From Atriophallophorus winterbourni (taxonomy: Eukaryota; Platyhelminthes; Trematoda; Plagiorchiida; Microphallidae), in NCBI GenBank assembly GCA_013407085.1, contig JACCGJ010014508.1, positions 22,963-86,962 on the forward strand: a stretch of DNA of 64,000 bases, in the 5' to 3' direction. Under the pieces are notes generated by a model. That model saw only the letters and a list, made by a program, of their open reading frames with translations, searched no databases and was not told the DNA's origin. A program made the translations under genes and the position numbers. Below, one piece after another: positions 54,914 through 64,000 of this stretch; position 1 is the first letter of the stretch; the number at the start of each line of letters is the position of its first letter.

Positions 54914-56295
54914 GACCAGACAATAACGAATACTTCGCTTTGGGATTTAAAGCGAAGCCAGACGGTTGGAAGGAAAAAATCATAACTCCAATATTCAAAG
55001 GAGGTAACCGCAGCGACGCAGGGAATTATCGGCCAGTTACATTAACTCCGGTGCTGTCCAAAATTATGGAGTCGATCATTGCAGAAGATATAATGAGCGC
55101 ATTCGAATTCTCGGGTCTGATCACTAGTGAGCAGCATGGATTTCGCCGTGGTCATTCATGCACTTCAAATGTACTCCTAGCTAGAGACAGTTGGACCAGA
55201 TCAGTCAACCATGGATACGGAGTGGACGTTATCTACCTTGATTTTTCTAAGGCTTTTGACAGAGTTCACCACGCGGTACTTATTCATAAGCTACGTACTC
55301 TTGGAATTGGCCCTCCACTCTTGACAAGGATAGCTGCATTTCTGATCTCCAGGACTCTTCGTGTGCGGGTGCGTGAGACGCTTTCTGAGACCTTCCCTAC
55401 TGAATGTGGAGTACCCCAAGGATCGGTTCTTGGACCAAGACTTTTTCTTTTATTCGTCAAGGACATCGGCAAACAAGTGACATCCCCATTTCTAATGTTC
55501 GCTGATGACATCAAAATATGGCGCGAGCTTTCTTGCCCAAATGCTATTAGCGAGTTGCAGTCTGATTTAAATTCCCTTCACGCCTGGTCGGTAGCGAACC
55601 ATTTGCCGTTCAATGCTGAAAAATGTCATGTACTTCGCATCCGAAAAGAGGGTAACCCCATTTATACCCTTGGTGATGTCCAGCTCCTCGCTAGTCGACA
55701 AGAGAGAGACCTTGGTGTGTTAGTTCAGAACGACCTCGGATGTTCGGCTCAATGTATCAAGGCATCACGTGTGGTGAATCCAAACGTTGGTCTACTGAAG
55801 CGAGCTCTCGGTCGGTTTGACATACGCTGCTTTCCAGCCCTCCTAAATTCGTACGTTCGCCCTCATTTGGAGTATGCGGTTTCCTTCTGGCATCCGTGGC
55901 TGAAGCGTGACGAACTTGGACTTGAGCGGCCTCAACGCCATGCCACGAGACTGGTAAAGGGGCTTGAGTGTTATACTTACGAAGATCGTCTCACTGCACT
56001 AAACCTTTTTTCATCCAAGTACCGTCAAATCCGTGGCGACTTGATACTGGCTTACAGGATACTCACTGAAAAATGCCATCCCTGTAAAGAACTGCTTGTA
56101 CTTGCTACCGGCAATCGTACGCGTGGCCATCATTTAAAAATTGCCTATCAACAAAGCAGGTTGGACTGTCGTAAACACTTTTTTGCCGTTCGTGTTGCAC
56201 AAACCTGGAACAATCTACAACTTTTTGTTGTGTCTGCCCCTTCCCTTTCTATTTTTAAAGACCGTTTAGATATGCACTTGTTTCATTTGCTTTGA
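54901..56295 (+). mobile_element. CR1/Jockey-like LINE reverse transcriptase, near-intact ORF
   Basis: The 464-codon ORF carries all RT blocks: TPIFKGGNRSDAGNYRPVTL, EQHGFRRGHSCTSN, VIYLDFSKAFDRVHH, CGVPQGSVLGPRLFLLFV and FLMFADDIKIW (catalytic Asp pair). The usual C terminus follows (YVRPHLEYAVSFWHPWLKRD; TRGHHLKIAYQQSRLD; R-V-A-Q-T-W-N-N-L). No endonuclease domain precedes it; the element is 5'-truncated at element A, which supplies the first Met and about seven residues. With no stop or frameshift it looks young. Sequence to about 56,455 is probably its 3' UTR. Confidence 0.92.
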
Positions 56296-56464
56296 AAAGC
56301 TATAACTTTCTTTCTTCTATGATACTGCACTTTTTTCCGATTTTGCGCAACTGATATTTCGATTTAGGTTGATAAGAACTTTCTAAGGCCTAAGTCTATG
56401 TTTTATGATGATTATTTCACGGCTACTAATAAACGATGAGGTTCGAATTCAGCTTTTAAATGAA

Positions 56465-56945
56465 CGCGCCAAACTTGAAGTTCAAGTTCAAGTTCAAGTT
56501 CATTTCAGTTTGCACAGGACAGTATGTGGCTAACAAGCCAATCGAGCGTCCAGAATTTCTTTCGGTGGAAAGCTGCAGAGAAGCACCCACCACTGCCAAA
56601 ACGTATATTCTTCTTGTCTTTTTGAAATTTCCGCCGATCGCGAAGCCAAGACATTATCCGGTATTCAGGAAACAACTTACCCCAGTTGCGGTCCAACCCC
56701 TGCCTAAAACTAGACACGGTACTGCAGGATATAAGTTCTTCTGGAAGAATGTTCCAGAAGTTAACAACCCTAAGGCTGAAATAGTGTTTCCTGGAGTCTA
56801 GCCGACATCGTTTCTTAGCAATTTTAAGTGAGTGGCCCCTGGTGCCCAGCTCGGGACTTAAGGTAAAGAAGTTGCACAAATCTGAGGTGGCTAAAAGCCA
56901 ATCACGCGCCCAGATTTCCTTCGACGGTATGCAGTTGAGCACCCG
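56465..56945 (-). mobile_element. CR1-like LINE 3' end
   Basis: The - strand ORF ends with ELGTRGHSLKIAKKRCRLDS and RVVNFWNILPEELI, the conserved LINE C terminus. The element finishes in a (TTGAAC)4 3' repeat at 56,470-56,500, typical of CR1-type tails. It is 5'-truncated at about 56,945. Confidence 0.82.
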
Positions 56946-57139
56946 ACATTTCTATATTGAGTATACAGTTCGTACTTTTTACACATTCTTGTTACCGGAT
57001 ATCTGAAAAGTAGTTGTCTTCGCCTCATGTGCCACCCGGCACGGAGAGGACTGAATGAACTGAATGAATGTAGGGTTTCAGTTCACCAGGACGGCGAGAG
57101 GTCGGCAATTCGAGAAACGATGCAATAATATGCGTGATT

Positions 57140-57245
57140 AATGTATGGTGTATGAAATCACTAACCTAGTCGAGGCAAAGTAAAACACAGTCATAGACTG
57201 CATGTGGGCTAATTTGTTGTCAGGTTGCCTAGGTCTAGACAGATA
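57140..57245 (-). repeat. Element A, 3' module, diverged
   Basis: TGGTGTATGAAATCACTAACC to GGTCTAGACAGATATGAT. Confidence 0.8.
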
Positions 57246-57269
57246 TGATAAAAAAATGTGAAAATACTT

Positions 57270-58555
57270 TTTGCGTTATTTTGTATTTTAACAAATGTGC
57301 GGAAATATGATAGATCATTTACCGTCTAATTCCCTTTTAAAGCTTAACACATTTGTGAGGCTTACTATACAATCTGGGAGCTTGTTCCAGAAGTTGACCA
57401 CACGGTTGCTAAAAACGTTCTCATGTGCCAGCAACCTCGGCCTACTCTTAAGAAGTTTAATAGAATTACCCCTTGTAGCTGCTTCAGGGGCAAGTTTAAG
57501 GATTCCAGTAATATTATCACCCATAAGACCCTTTAGTATCTTGAAGGCTTCTATTAGGTCACCTCGCAGCCGCTGTCTATTTAGTGAGAAAAAACCGAGG
57601 TCCTTAAACCTTGTCTCATAGGTTTTCCTGCCTGACGTTCAACCATCCTAGTCGCAAGGCGCTGGACCCTTTCGAGACATACTATATCTTTTTTAAGTAT
57701 GGTGCCCGGGATTGAACGCAGTATTCCAAGTGAGGCCGCGTGACTGCTTTTTATAAAGGAATGAAGATTGAAGGTTTTCGGTATGATAACGCTGAGCGAA
57801 GTCTGAACAATTCTCTGTGAGCCTTGTTTGCGGCTCCGGCACATTGAGTAGCCCACTTGAAATCTCTTGTTACAGTAATACCAAGATCCTTCACTTTCTG
57901 AGCAGCAGCTATTCTGATAGTTCCTCTGCCGACTTCTAGTTGGGTTGTCGCTAAGTCAGTCGTCCGAACGAAGCTTTTCCCCAGGTTTAGTTGCCATTCC
58001 CAGGTTTTTGTGCACTCGGTTACTTTTTCTAAATCAGAGATAAGCGTATCTCTACTGTCGGTTCCTAGGATCTTAACATCATCAGCAAACAGGAAGCAGC
58101 GTGAACTCGAGCAGGCTGCCAGGTCTTTTACAAAAATAAGAAAAAGAAGCGGACCAAGCACAGAGCCTTGAGACACTCCACTGAGAATCAGTAATTCCTC
58201 TGAGCACACACCTGCAATTCTAACATTGTTAGTGCGATTAGTTGAGAAGCAGCCTAACCATTGATGTAGTTGACCTGTGACGCCACACATACTTGGTTTG
58301 TGCAGAAGATACCTATGGTTCACTGAGTCGAATGCCTTTTGAAAATCAAGATAGCATACTTCGACTACGCTTCCTTCATCGAGGCGTAATGTCACTTCAT
58401 CGAGAAAGCTCAGAAGATTGGTTAGGCAGGATCTTCCTTTCCAGAATCCGTGATGGGCATCGGATAGTAAGGAATTGGCTACCAAATGTTTACATACCTG
58501 GTGCCAAATGATTTTTTCAAGCACTTGCAAAGAATGGTTGTCAGGCTTACTGGCC
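57270..58555 (-). mobile_element. CR1-like LINE, 5'-truncated, frameshifted
   Basis: From 58,530 down: EVCYLDFQKAFDSVNHRYLL, SGVSQGSVLGPLLFLIFVKD, CFLFADDVKI. A frame break near 57,750-57,850 follows, then VCLERVQRLATRMVE and RVVNFWNKLPDCIV in other frames. All catalytic residues are present, but at least two frameshifts make it a pseudogene copy. Confidence 0.85.
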
Positions 58556-59147
58556 TGTTCAAAAATGCACTCGGAGAAGAGGTTCTGACTGTCCGTATCT
58601 CGAATTTGGTGTTATCATTGGAAGAACAACTCGACGAAGCGATCGAATTCGATGCTCCACTGGGTCTTAGAGACCATTCAGTGCTTTTGCTCGATTATGT
58701 TTGCAGCACATATCAATCTCTTGCTTGGAAATGGGTGATTCACAGGGTACATAAATTATCCCTGAGTAAATCGCTCGTGCAGATTCAGAATTGACAGACG
58801 GAACACATAAGCCATGACTCGTAATGGAGCAAACTTATAGATGTTCTGAAACTGAAGATAGGCGAGAACTCGCTGATCGCTCCTAGAAGATCCGAACATG
58901 AGCTTCGTTTTGTTGACGCAGCAGAACAAAAATGTGAATAGCGCTACAGCGAGCAGCGTGGATGCAGCATAAAGCCAACAATAATTCTACTTCTTGGCAA
59001 CATTTCCGTACGTTACGCATTAAAGTGACTTCGCTTATTCGAGAGGATAAGGTAGCGCACCAATAGATGATGCTGTCAAAAATGGAACGCAACCCTAAGT
59101 TAGTATACAAAATCATGAAGGCAAAAGCAAAAGTCAAACCAGGTAAC

Positions 59148-59218
59148 CAATTTGATGTGTTGCTCACATCCCCCGAAATTACACTCCACTACCTGTTTTT
59201 GGCTGTTCGCCGTCAAAC
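59148..59218 (-). repeat. Element B fragment inside LINE
   Basis: The - strand sequence starts within TGACGGCGAACAGCC and continues AAAAACAGGTAGTGGAGTG. The 5' half of the hammerhead core is absent. Confidence 0.75.
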
Positions 59219-60215
59219 CTGGTATATTTGCTGCCCAGAATGGTGAAAACCTCACAGAGACCGCGTTGGAAACCGCGAATGCTCTCGCAATTTATTACTC
59301 CAAAGTGTTCGTGCCAAACGTTTTAGTGGAACATTGTGAGTATTCAACCGACGCAGAATCCAGACATTGGGCGAAATTTTGATAAATCAAGAGATTGTCG
59401 CAAGTCAATTGCTCAAACTGAATGTTAGAATATCCCGAGGTGCCGATAGCATTACACTAGATGTGCTGAGGTTCTGCCATCGTCAGCTTTGTGAACCGCT
59501 TTCCATCCTGTTTAACCACTCGATGCTTGAGGAAGCGGAACCGAAAGTTTGGAATTCCGGCGTGATTAAACCTGACGCTGCAAATTATCGTCCCGTCACA
59601 CATTTACCCGTTATTAATAATGACATGGAACGTATAGTCTCAGAAAGAATGGTTGCACACTTTGAATTGCGTAATTTGTTTTCGCCAGCGCAACATGGAT
59701 TTTGATCTCATCGCTATTGTCTAACGAATCTTCTCAGCGCTAGAAGACTGGACGAAGAAGTTGGATAGAAGTTCTTGCATTCACGGTTGATACTCGGACA
59801 CCATGTGCTTCTTCAAAAACTGATACGTCTAGGAATATGTGAACCACTCCTTTCATGGTTGTGTGACTAACTGTCAGATCACCACGCCCGAGTTTAAGTA
59901 AACTGAGTGCTATCCAAATGTTCAAAAGCACCAGCGGAGTCCCACAAGGATCCGTGCTAGGCCAGCTCCTTTTTTATATTATACATAAACGATATACCCC
60001 CCTCATATCTTCCAAATGGTCCTGTTCGCAGCTGATATGAAAATTTGGACGCAAATCAGTGTTGTAGATGATTGTGAGAAACTGCAAAGGGATTTGGACA
60101 ACGTGTCAAATTGGACGGCCATGAATGATATGACATTCAACATACGGAAAAGTAAGATGATCCAGCTTTTCAAGAAGGCTCCTTGGACATATCGACTGGG
60201 AACTGAATACTAGAC

Positions 60216-60548
60216 CAAAGTGATGTGTTGCTCACATCCCCCGAAAGTACAATCCACTACCGGTTTCTGGCTGTTTGCCGTCATCAGGTGGAGACAGTAA
60301 GATTAGTTTCAGTGAGCTTTGAAACAGTGGATAAATGGTAAACAAGTTTATACTTGAATGCGACTGTTGCATAGGGTTCGTACAACGAACCACGATGTTC
60401 AAACACAGAATCACATAGTGATTCGTGGTCAAGCACTCCGAGGGCTTGTGGATGACCAAAGTGATGTGTTGCTCACGCACCCCGGAATTACACTCCACTA
60501 CCAGTTTCTGGCTGTTTGCCGTCATCAGGTGGAGATAGTAAGACATGA
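60216..60548 (-). repeat. Element B tandem pair (period ~241 bp)
   Basis: Two copies in the same orientation begin TGATGTGTTGCTCAC at 60,220 and 60,461. Cores lie at about 60,249-60,295 and 60,490-60,537. The second has perfectly paired stem I halves CTCCAC and GTGGAG. The unit is complete between the two cores. The array interrupts a decayed LINE. Confidence 0.88.
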
Positions 60549-60919
60549 AGCTCGTTGGAAAATATCTTGGTGTATGGATTAGTGAAAACCTGGAGAGCAC
60601 GGTGCACCGCCGGAATATATATCGACAGGATAACAGATTGTTGGGTATCTTTCGAAGAATATTAGGAAGATTCTCGCTGGTATCGTAACCAAGGATAATG
60701 AACGTCTACCTTCGCCCTACGATGGAGTATGCGTAGAGGTCTGGGCTGCATGGATGCGAGAAGATATTGCTCTCTTCGATACAATCTATCACAAAGCAAC
60801 AAAGATAGTTGTATGAATCCGCGTTGATGTCTTGAAAATTTCTCTTTCGGTCCAGCAAGATCAAACGAAATGGAGACATTTGTTCCCCACCCTACACGCG
60901 TGTTCCTTATCAAGTTTTT

Positions 60920-61362
60920 TGTGTCATAATTTTCCCGTGATATTTTTTGTTTGTTCTTAAAATAAAAAAAACATTTAAACTAAATGTTAAATCTGTGAGA
61001 GTTTTCTTTCCCGAACATTTTTCCTTTGTTTAACTGCACTTCAGCCTCCGCACATTTTGATTTGTCCGTTACCCGTGTTTACCGTTATTGGAAAACGGTA
61101 ATTTTTTGTGCTCTCAACTGAGCTGTTTGACTTCCGTTTATTGGACGCGTTGGGTTTGCATTAAAACCTGTATTCGATTACCGTTGAGCTTTGTTATATT
61201 TGGTTTTTAATCGTCTTTCTCAATATAGTACAGCGTAAATTGACGTATTGTTCTGATTTGGGTTCGATTCGTAAACGCTCGTCATTCCCGGTATAAGAAT
61301 CTCGTGGCTTGTAGCAGGCAACTAGTTTCCGTGACAGAAACTATTCCCCAGTGACAATTTGG
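60920..61362 (+). repeat. Possible BEL/Pao 5' LTR and leader
   Basis: The AT-rich block lies between the LINE end and the gag start. It opens TGTCATAATTTTCCCGTG and ends near CCCAGTGACA, followed by ATTTGGTCGTTACAG, which would be the primer-binding region. The matching 3' LTR is outside the window, so the borders are guesses. Confidence 0.35.
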
Positions 61363-61400
61363 TCGTTACAGTACTTTACGTCGAATTCGCTGACGTCAAT

Positions 61401-62419
61401 ATGCCTGTTACCCGCAGTTTTGTGGGAAAGATCAAATCCTCCCAACGATTGGTCGATAATGGAACGGAAGACACCGCAGATGAGCGCATTCATTGTTCTG
61501 TTGAGGTAGCCTTAGAGGTTCAACGATAGAATCAAACCTCCTTGTTCGTAAGGCTGAGATGCGTTTGGAACGACTAAAACTGTCGCAGGAATGTGAAGCT
61601 CTCGAAATGCAGCACAAGGAAAAATTGCTTGATGCGGTACAGGAGGTTGAAATGGCCGAGATTGCTGCTTCTGCATCCGACGATGCAGAATCACACTTGC
61701 AAGATATTGATACCAATCAAAAGGTTTCAAGTTATTTTGCGCATTGTGGGCCTCAAAAGGCAAAAGTAGCTGACTACCCTCGTTCAGAGGTAGAAGAATC
61801 TCTTCGTAATGAAACGCCCGGTAGTTTACCAAGATCTGACCTTCCGAAGATAGAATTGATGTCTTTTGATGGTTCAGCTAGCACCTACTGGAAATTTGTT
61901 CGTCAGTCCGAGACCTATGTGGAGTCTAGAACTCGTGATGACGGACAGAGGTTTCTATATTTGCTATATTATTGCCGAGGTATAGCAAAAGAAGCTATTG
62001 AAGAGTGTGTCATGCTGCCACCTGAACGTGCGTATAGGCGGGCGAGATCAATCCTGAAGGACCTCTTCGGGCGACCGCATACAATAGCAAGATCTATGCT
62101 GTTCAGTGAGTTTGAAGCAGCACCTTACAGTCCGCAACGATTGTCACACCTGGTGATAAAAATGAGTAATTGCCAAATTGCTTTAGAGCAAATGGGCTAC
62201 ACTGCGGACATTAATTCATTGATGATGCTTCAACGCTTGGTCCACACACTTCCTCTGTATCTACAGCAGCAGTGGGTTGAGAACGTCGAGCAGCGTACCT
62301 GCGAATGCCGAGAGCCAAATTTCGCGGATTTGATATGCTTTATCAGTCTACGGGCAAAGGTCGCTAACAGCCGGTTCGGTCAATTAGTGGGGCAGAATCG
62401 CAAGGGTAAGAACGCTTAA
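61401..62419 (+). mobile_element. gag: BEL/Pao retrotransposon gag, frame-broken at N terminus
   Basis: Translation can start at 61,401 (MPVTRSFVGKIKSS) but meets TAG at 61,527. Coding continues in another frame from about 61,530 to 62,419. The long ORF (286 codons) has a coiled-coil start and then PKIELMSFDGSASTYWKF, the P-x-x-x-L-x-x-F-x-G-x-x-x-x-W-x-x-F signature of BEL/Pao gag. A helical region with S-x-L-K-D-L-F-G follows. These retroelements move by an RNA intermediate; gag forms the particle. The frameshift indicates an inactive copy. Confidence 0.85.
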
Positions 62420-62499
62420 ACGAGTGAAACTGGTTTTAAACCAGTCGTGAATAAAAAGCAAAATTTGCTCAGTGGCGTGCAGACGACACAAAGAAGATT

Positions 62500-63237
62500 G
62501 AAAATCCAGGATGCCCAACATGTGGGGGTACTCATGGAGTGGCATTTTGCAAAGACTTTATTACCGCCGACTGCGAGACACGTTGGAAAAAGGTGAAGCA
62601 ATGTCACATGTGTTTCAAATGCCTGAAGGCTGGTCATGACAAAAAATTTTGTCGTGTCACTAATTCATGTCAGGTCGTTGGCTGTAAGGCTCCTCACAAC
62701 AAATTGCTGCATTGGGAACCTAAGGTCCAGTCTCACGTTGAAAGCAAAACAGTGAGCATGACGAGCTGTGGGCAAGTTGTCTCTATGGGGGTATTACCTG
62801 TTCGCTTGGTAGGACCTGGAGGTTTTTCGGAAGCATACGCATTTCTTGATTCTGGTTCTGATACGACAGTCGTTTGTCGTGAAGTCGCTGAAAAACTTGG
62901 ACTTGAGATGCAAGCTTCAGAAACTCGCATTAAGACGAATAACGGTACAATGTCCGCTCGCGAGCTTGCTAGTGAGTTCAAGTTGGAATCGCTAAATGGA
63001 CTTGAGATAATTGACATCAACAAGGCTTTGGTCGTTGATAAAATCATGCCCTTCGCGAACATGCGGCCTCGATGGTCCCATCTCAAGGATGCGGTATTTG
63101 AGGAAACTAACCGTAAACGCATAGTTATCTTGATTGGATGTGACATCACGGAAGCACATTGGGCAATCGAACAACGATTGGGTGCTCGGAAACAGCCATA
63201 CGCTGTGGAAACCTTACTCGGTTGGGTGTTGTTGTGA
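62500..63237 (+). mobile_element. pol: BEL/Pao zinc knuckles and aspartic protease
   Basis: Two CCHC knuckles appear: CPTCGGTHGVAFC and CFKCLKAGHDKKFC, then a Cys/His-rich stretch. The retropepsin active site is FLDSGSDTTVV (D-S-G), followed by a flap region and an I-L-I-G-C-D motif. The frame differs from gag by a shift near 62,420-62,500, which may be natural or damage. It ends at TGA 63,237. Confidence 0.85.
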
Positions 63238-64000
63238 CCTACGAACTATAAAGCGCATAAAACAGCCCTGGTCAATCTGCTCTCTGGCGGAATTTGTTAA
63301 ATAAAATTGCTGCTGAGAAAAATGTACGACTCGGAATTTGAAGATTCGAGTTGCATTAGGAACTCCTCTTCCGTCGAAGATAGAAAGGTACTTCAGCTAG
63401 TGGAGAAAGAATCGAGGCTAGTGGATGGGCATTACGTAGTACCTCTTCCTTGAAAGGATAGTGTCCCCAAAATTGCCAGTAATCGGTCAGTCGCGTTCAA
63501 AAGAATAGAAAGTCTGAGAAGGCGTTTCCTAAAAGATCCTCAATTTTGTCTAAAATACACAGAAGTGATGAATGCCAACGTCACCAAAGGGTATGTAAGG
63601 AAGGTTGGACCGTATGTTGCCGAGAGTAATCGGCCCTTGTGGTATCTACCTCATCACGCTGTGTTGAACCCAAAAAACCAGAAAAACTTCGGGTAGTACT
63701 GGATTGTGCTGCTAAATTTCATGGGTTTTCACTGAACGATATGCTGTGCCAGGGCACTGATACAACAGCGAATCTGGTTACCGTGCTTTTGCGCTTCAGG
63801 ATAGGTCAGGTAGCTCTAGCTGCAGACATTGAGGAAATGTTCATGCAAGTTAAAGTACCTGACAAAGATCTATCGGCATTACGATTTCTTTGGTGGGATG
63901 ATGAGGATGTCGAAAAAGATCCGGTCGAATTTGAGATGACAGCTCATCCATTCGGAGCTACGTCTTCCCCATTCTCCGCCAATTATGCTTTCCGAAAGAC
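63238..64000 (+). mobile_element. pol: BEL/Pao reverse transcriptase start, degraded, cut by window edge
   Basis: Broken frames give GYVRKVGPYV, WYLPHHAVLNPKNQKN, then after stops ALAADIEEMFMQVKVPDKDL and FEMTAHPFGATSSPFSANYA. These are RT blocks A-B of BEL/Pao (Y-L-P-H-x-x-V; D-I-x-x-M-F-x-Q-V; F-G-A-x-S-S-P). Several stops; the YVDD box lies beyond the window. Confidence 0.82.

Larger units (their letters stand above)
58556..60920 (+). mobile_element. Decayed CR1-like LINE invaded by element B
   Basis: An endonuclease-end motif (APLGLRDHSVLLLDYV, 58,650) precedes the linker. RT blocks follow in shifting frames: DAANYRPVTHLP, FSPAQHGF then stop, Q-G-S-V-L-G, FAADMKIW (catalytic FADD changed), and YLRPTMEYA near 60,720. 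Element B sits at 59,148-59,218 and 60,216-60,548. Many stops; clearly dead. Confidence 0.8.

Overview
The window looks like nuclear DNA of a flatworm, most likely a digenean trematode. The evidence is animal-type genes split by introns of roughly 35 bp to 4 kb, plus a dense repeat load: CR1/Jockey-like LINEs, Penelope-like elements (PLEs), a BEL/Pao LTR element, a very abundant short retroposon, and short repeats with hammerhead-ribozyme-like cores. I cannot name the species from sequence alone. There is no bacterial-style operon, CRISPR array, tRNA or rRNA.

Two conserved host genes lie tail to tail. The first, on the + strand (5,537-24,296), is DIS3L2, the cytoplasmic RNB-family 3'-5' exoribonuclease that degrades oligouridylated RNA. 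I rebuilt 15 exons with matching phases; they encode 901 residues and lack only the extreme N terminus, whose exon I could not find. The second, on the - strand (51,709 down to 28,107), is SNAPC4, the Myb-repeat subunit of the snRNA-activating protein complex that directs snRNA transcription. I rebuilt a 17-exon, phase-consistent chain of about 1,224 codons, including 35-nt and 41-nt micro-exons and a terminal exon that has no start codon of its own. The Myb exons are secure. The low-complexity C-terminal half is joined by splice phase and by a short resemblance to the C-terminal SNAPC2-interaction region.

The gene introns and the spaces between genes are filled with repeats. Element A is a ~240 bp retroposon with about 40 copies. 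It has 14-bp target duplications, 5' truncation, a simple-repeat 3' tail and a chain of perfect short hairpins. Element B is a repeat whose core can be drawn as a type-I hammerhead ribozyme; copies occur as singles, inverted pairs and a tandem pair. Microsatellites (TAG, CATA, GTAT, TA) often start at element A tails.

From 52.8 kb to the right end the window is almost pure transposon. In order it holds a LINE split by element A, a nearly intact CR1-like reverse-transcriptase ORF (54.9-56.3 kb), two minus-strand LINE 3' ends, a decayed plus-strand LINE invaded by element B, and a BEL/Pao element (gag, zinc knuckles, aspartic protease, start of reverse transcriptase) running off the edge.

DIS3L2 acts in RNA turnover and SNAPC4 in snRNA transcription. 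Nothing in the sequence shows that the two are co-regulated.
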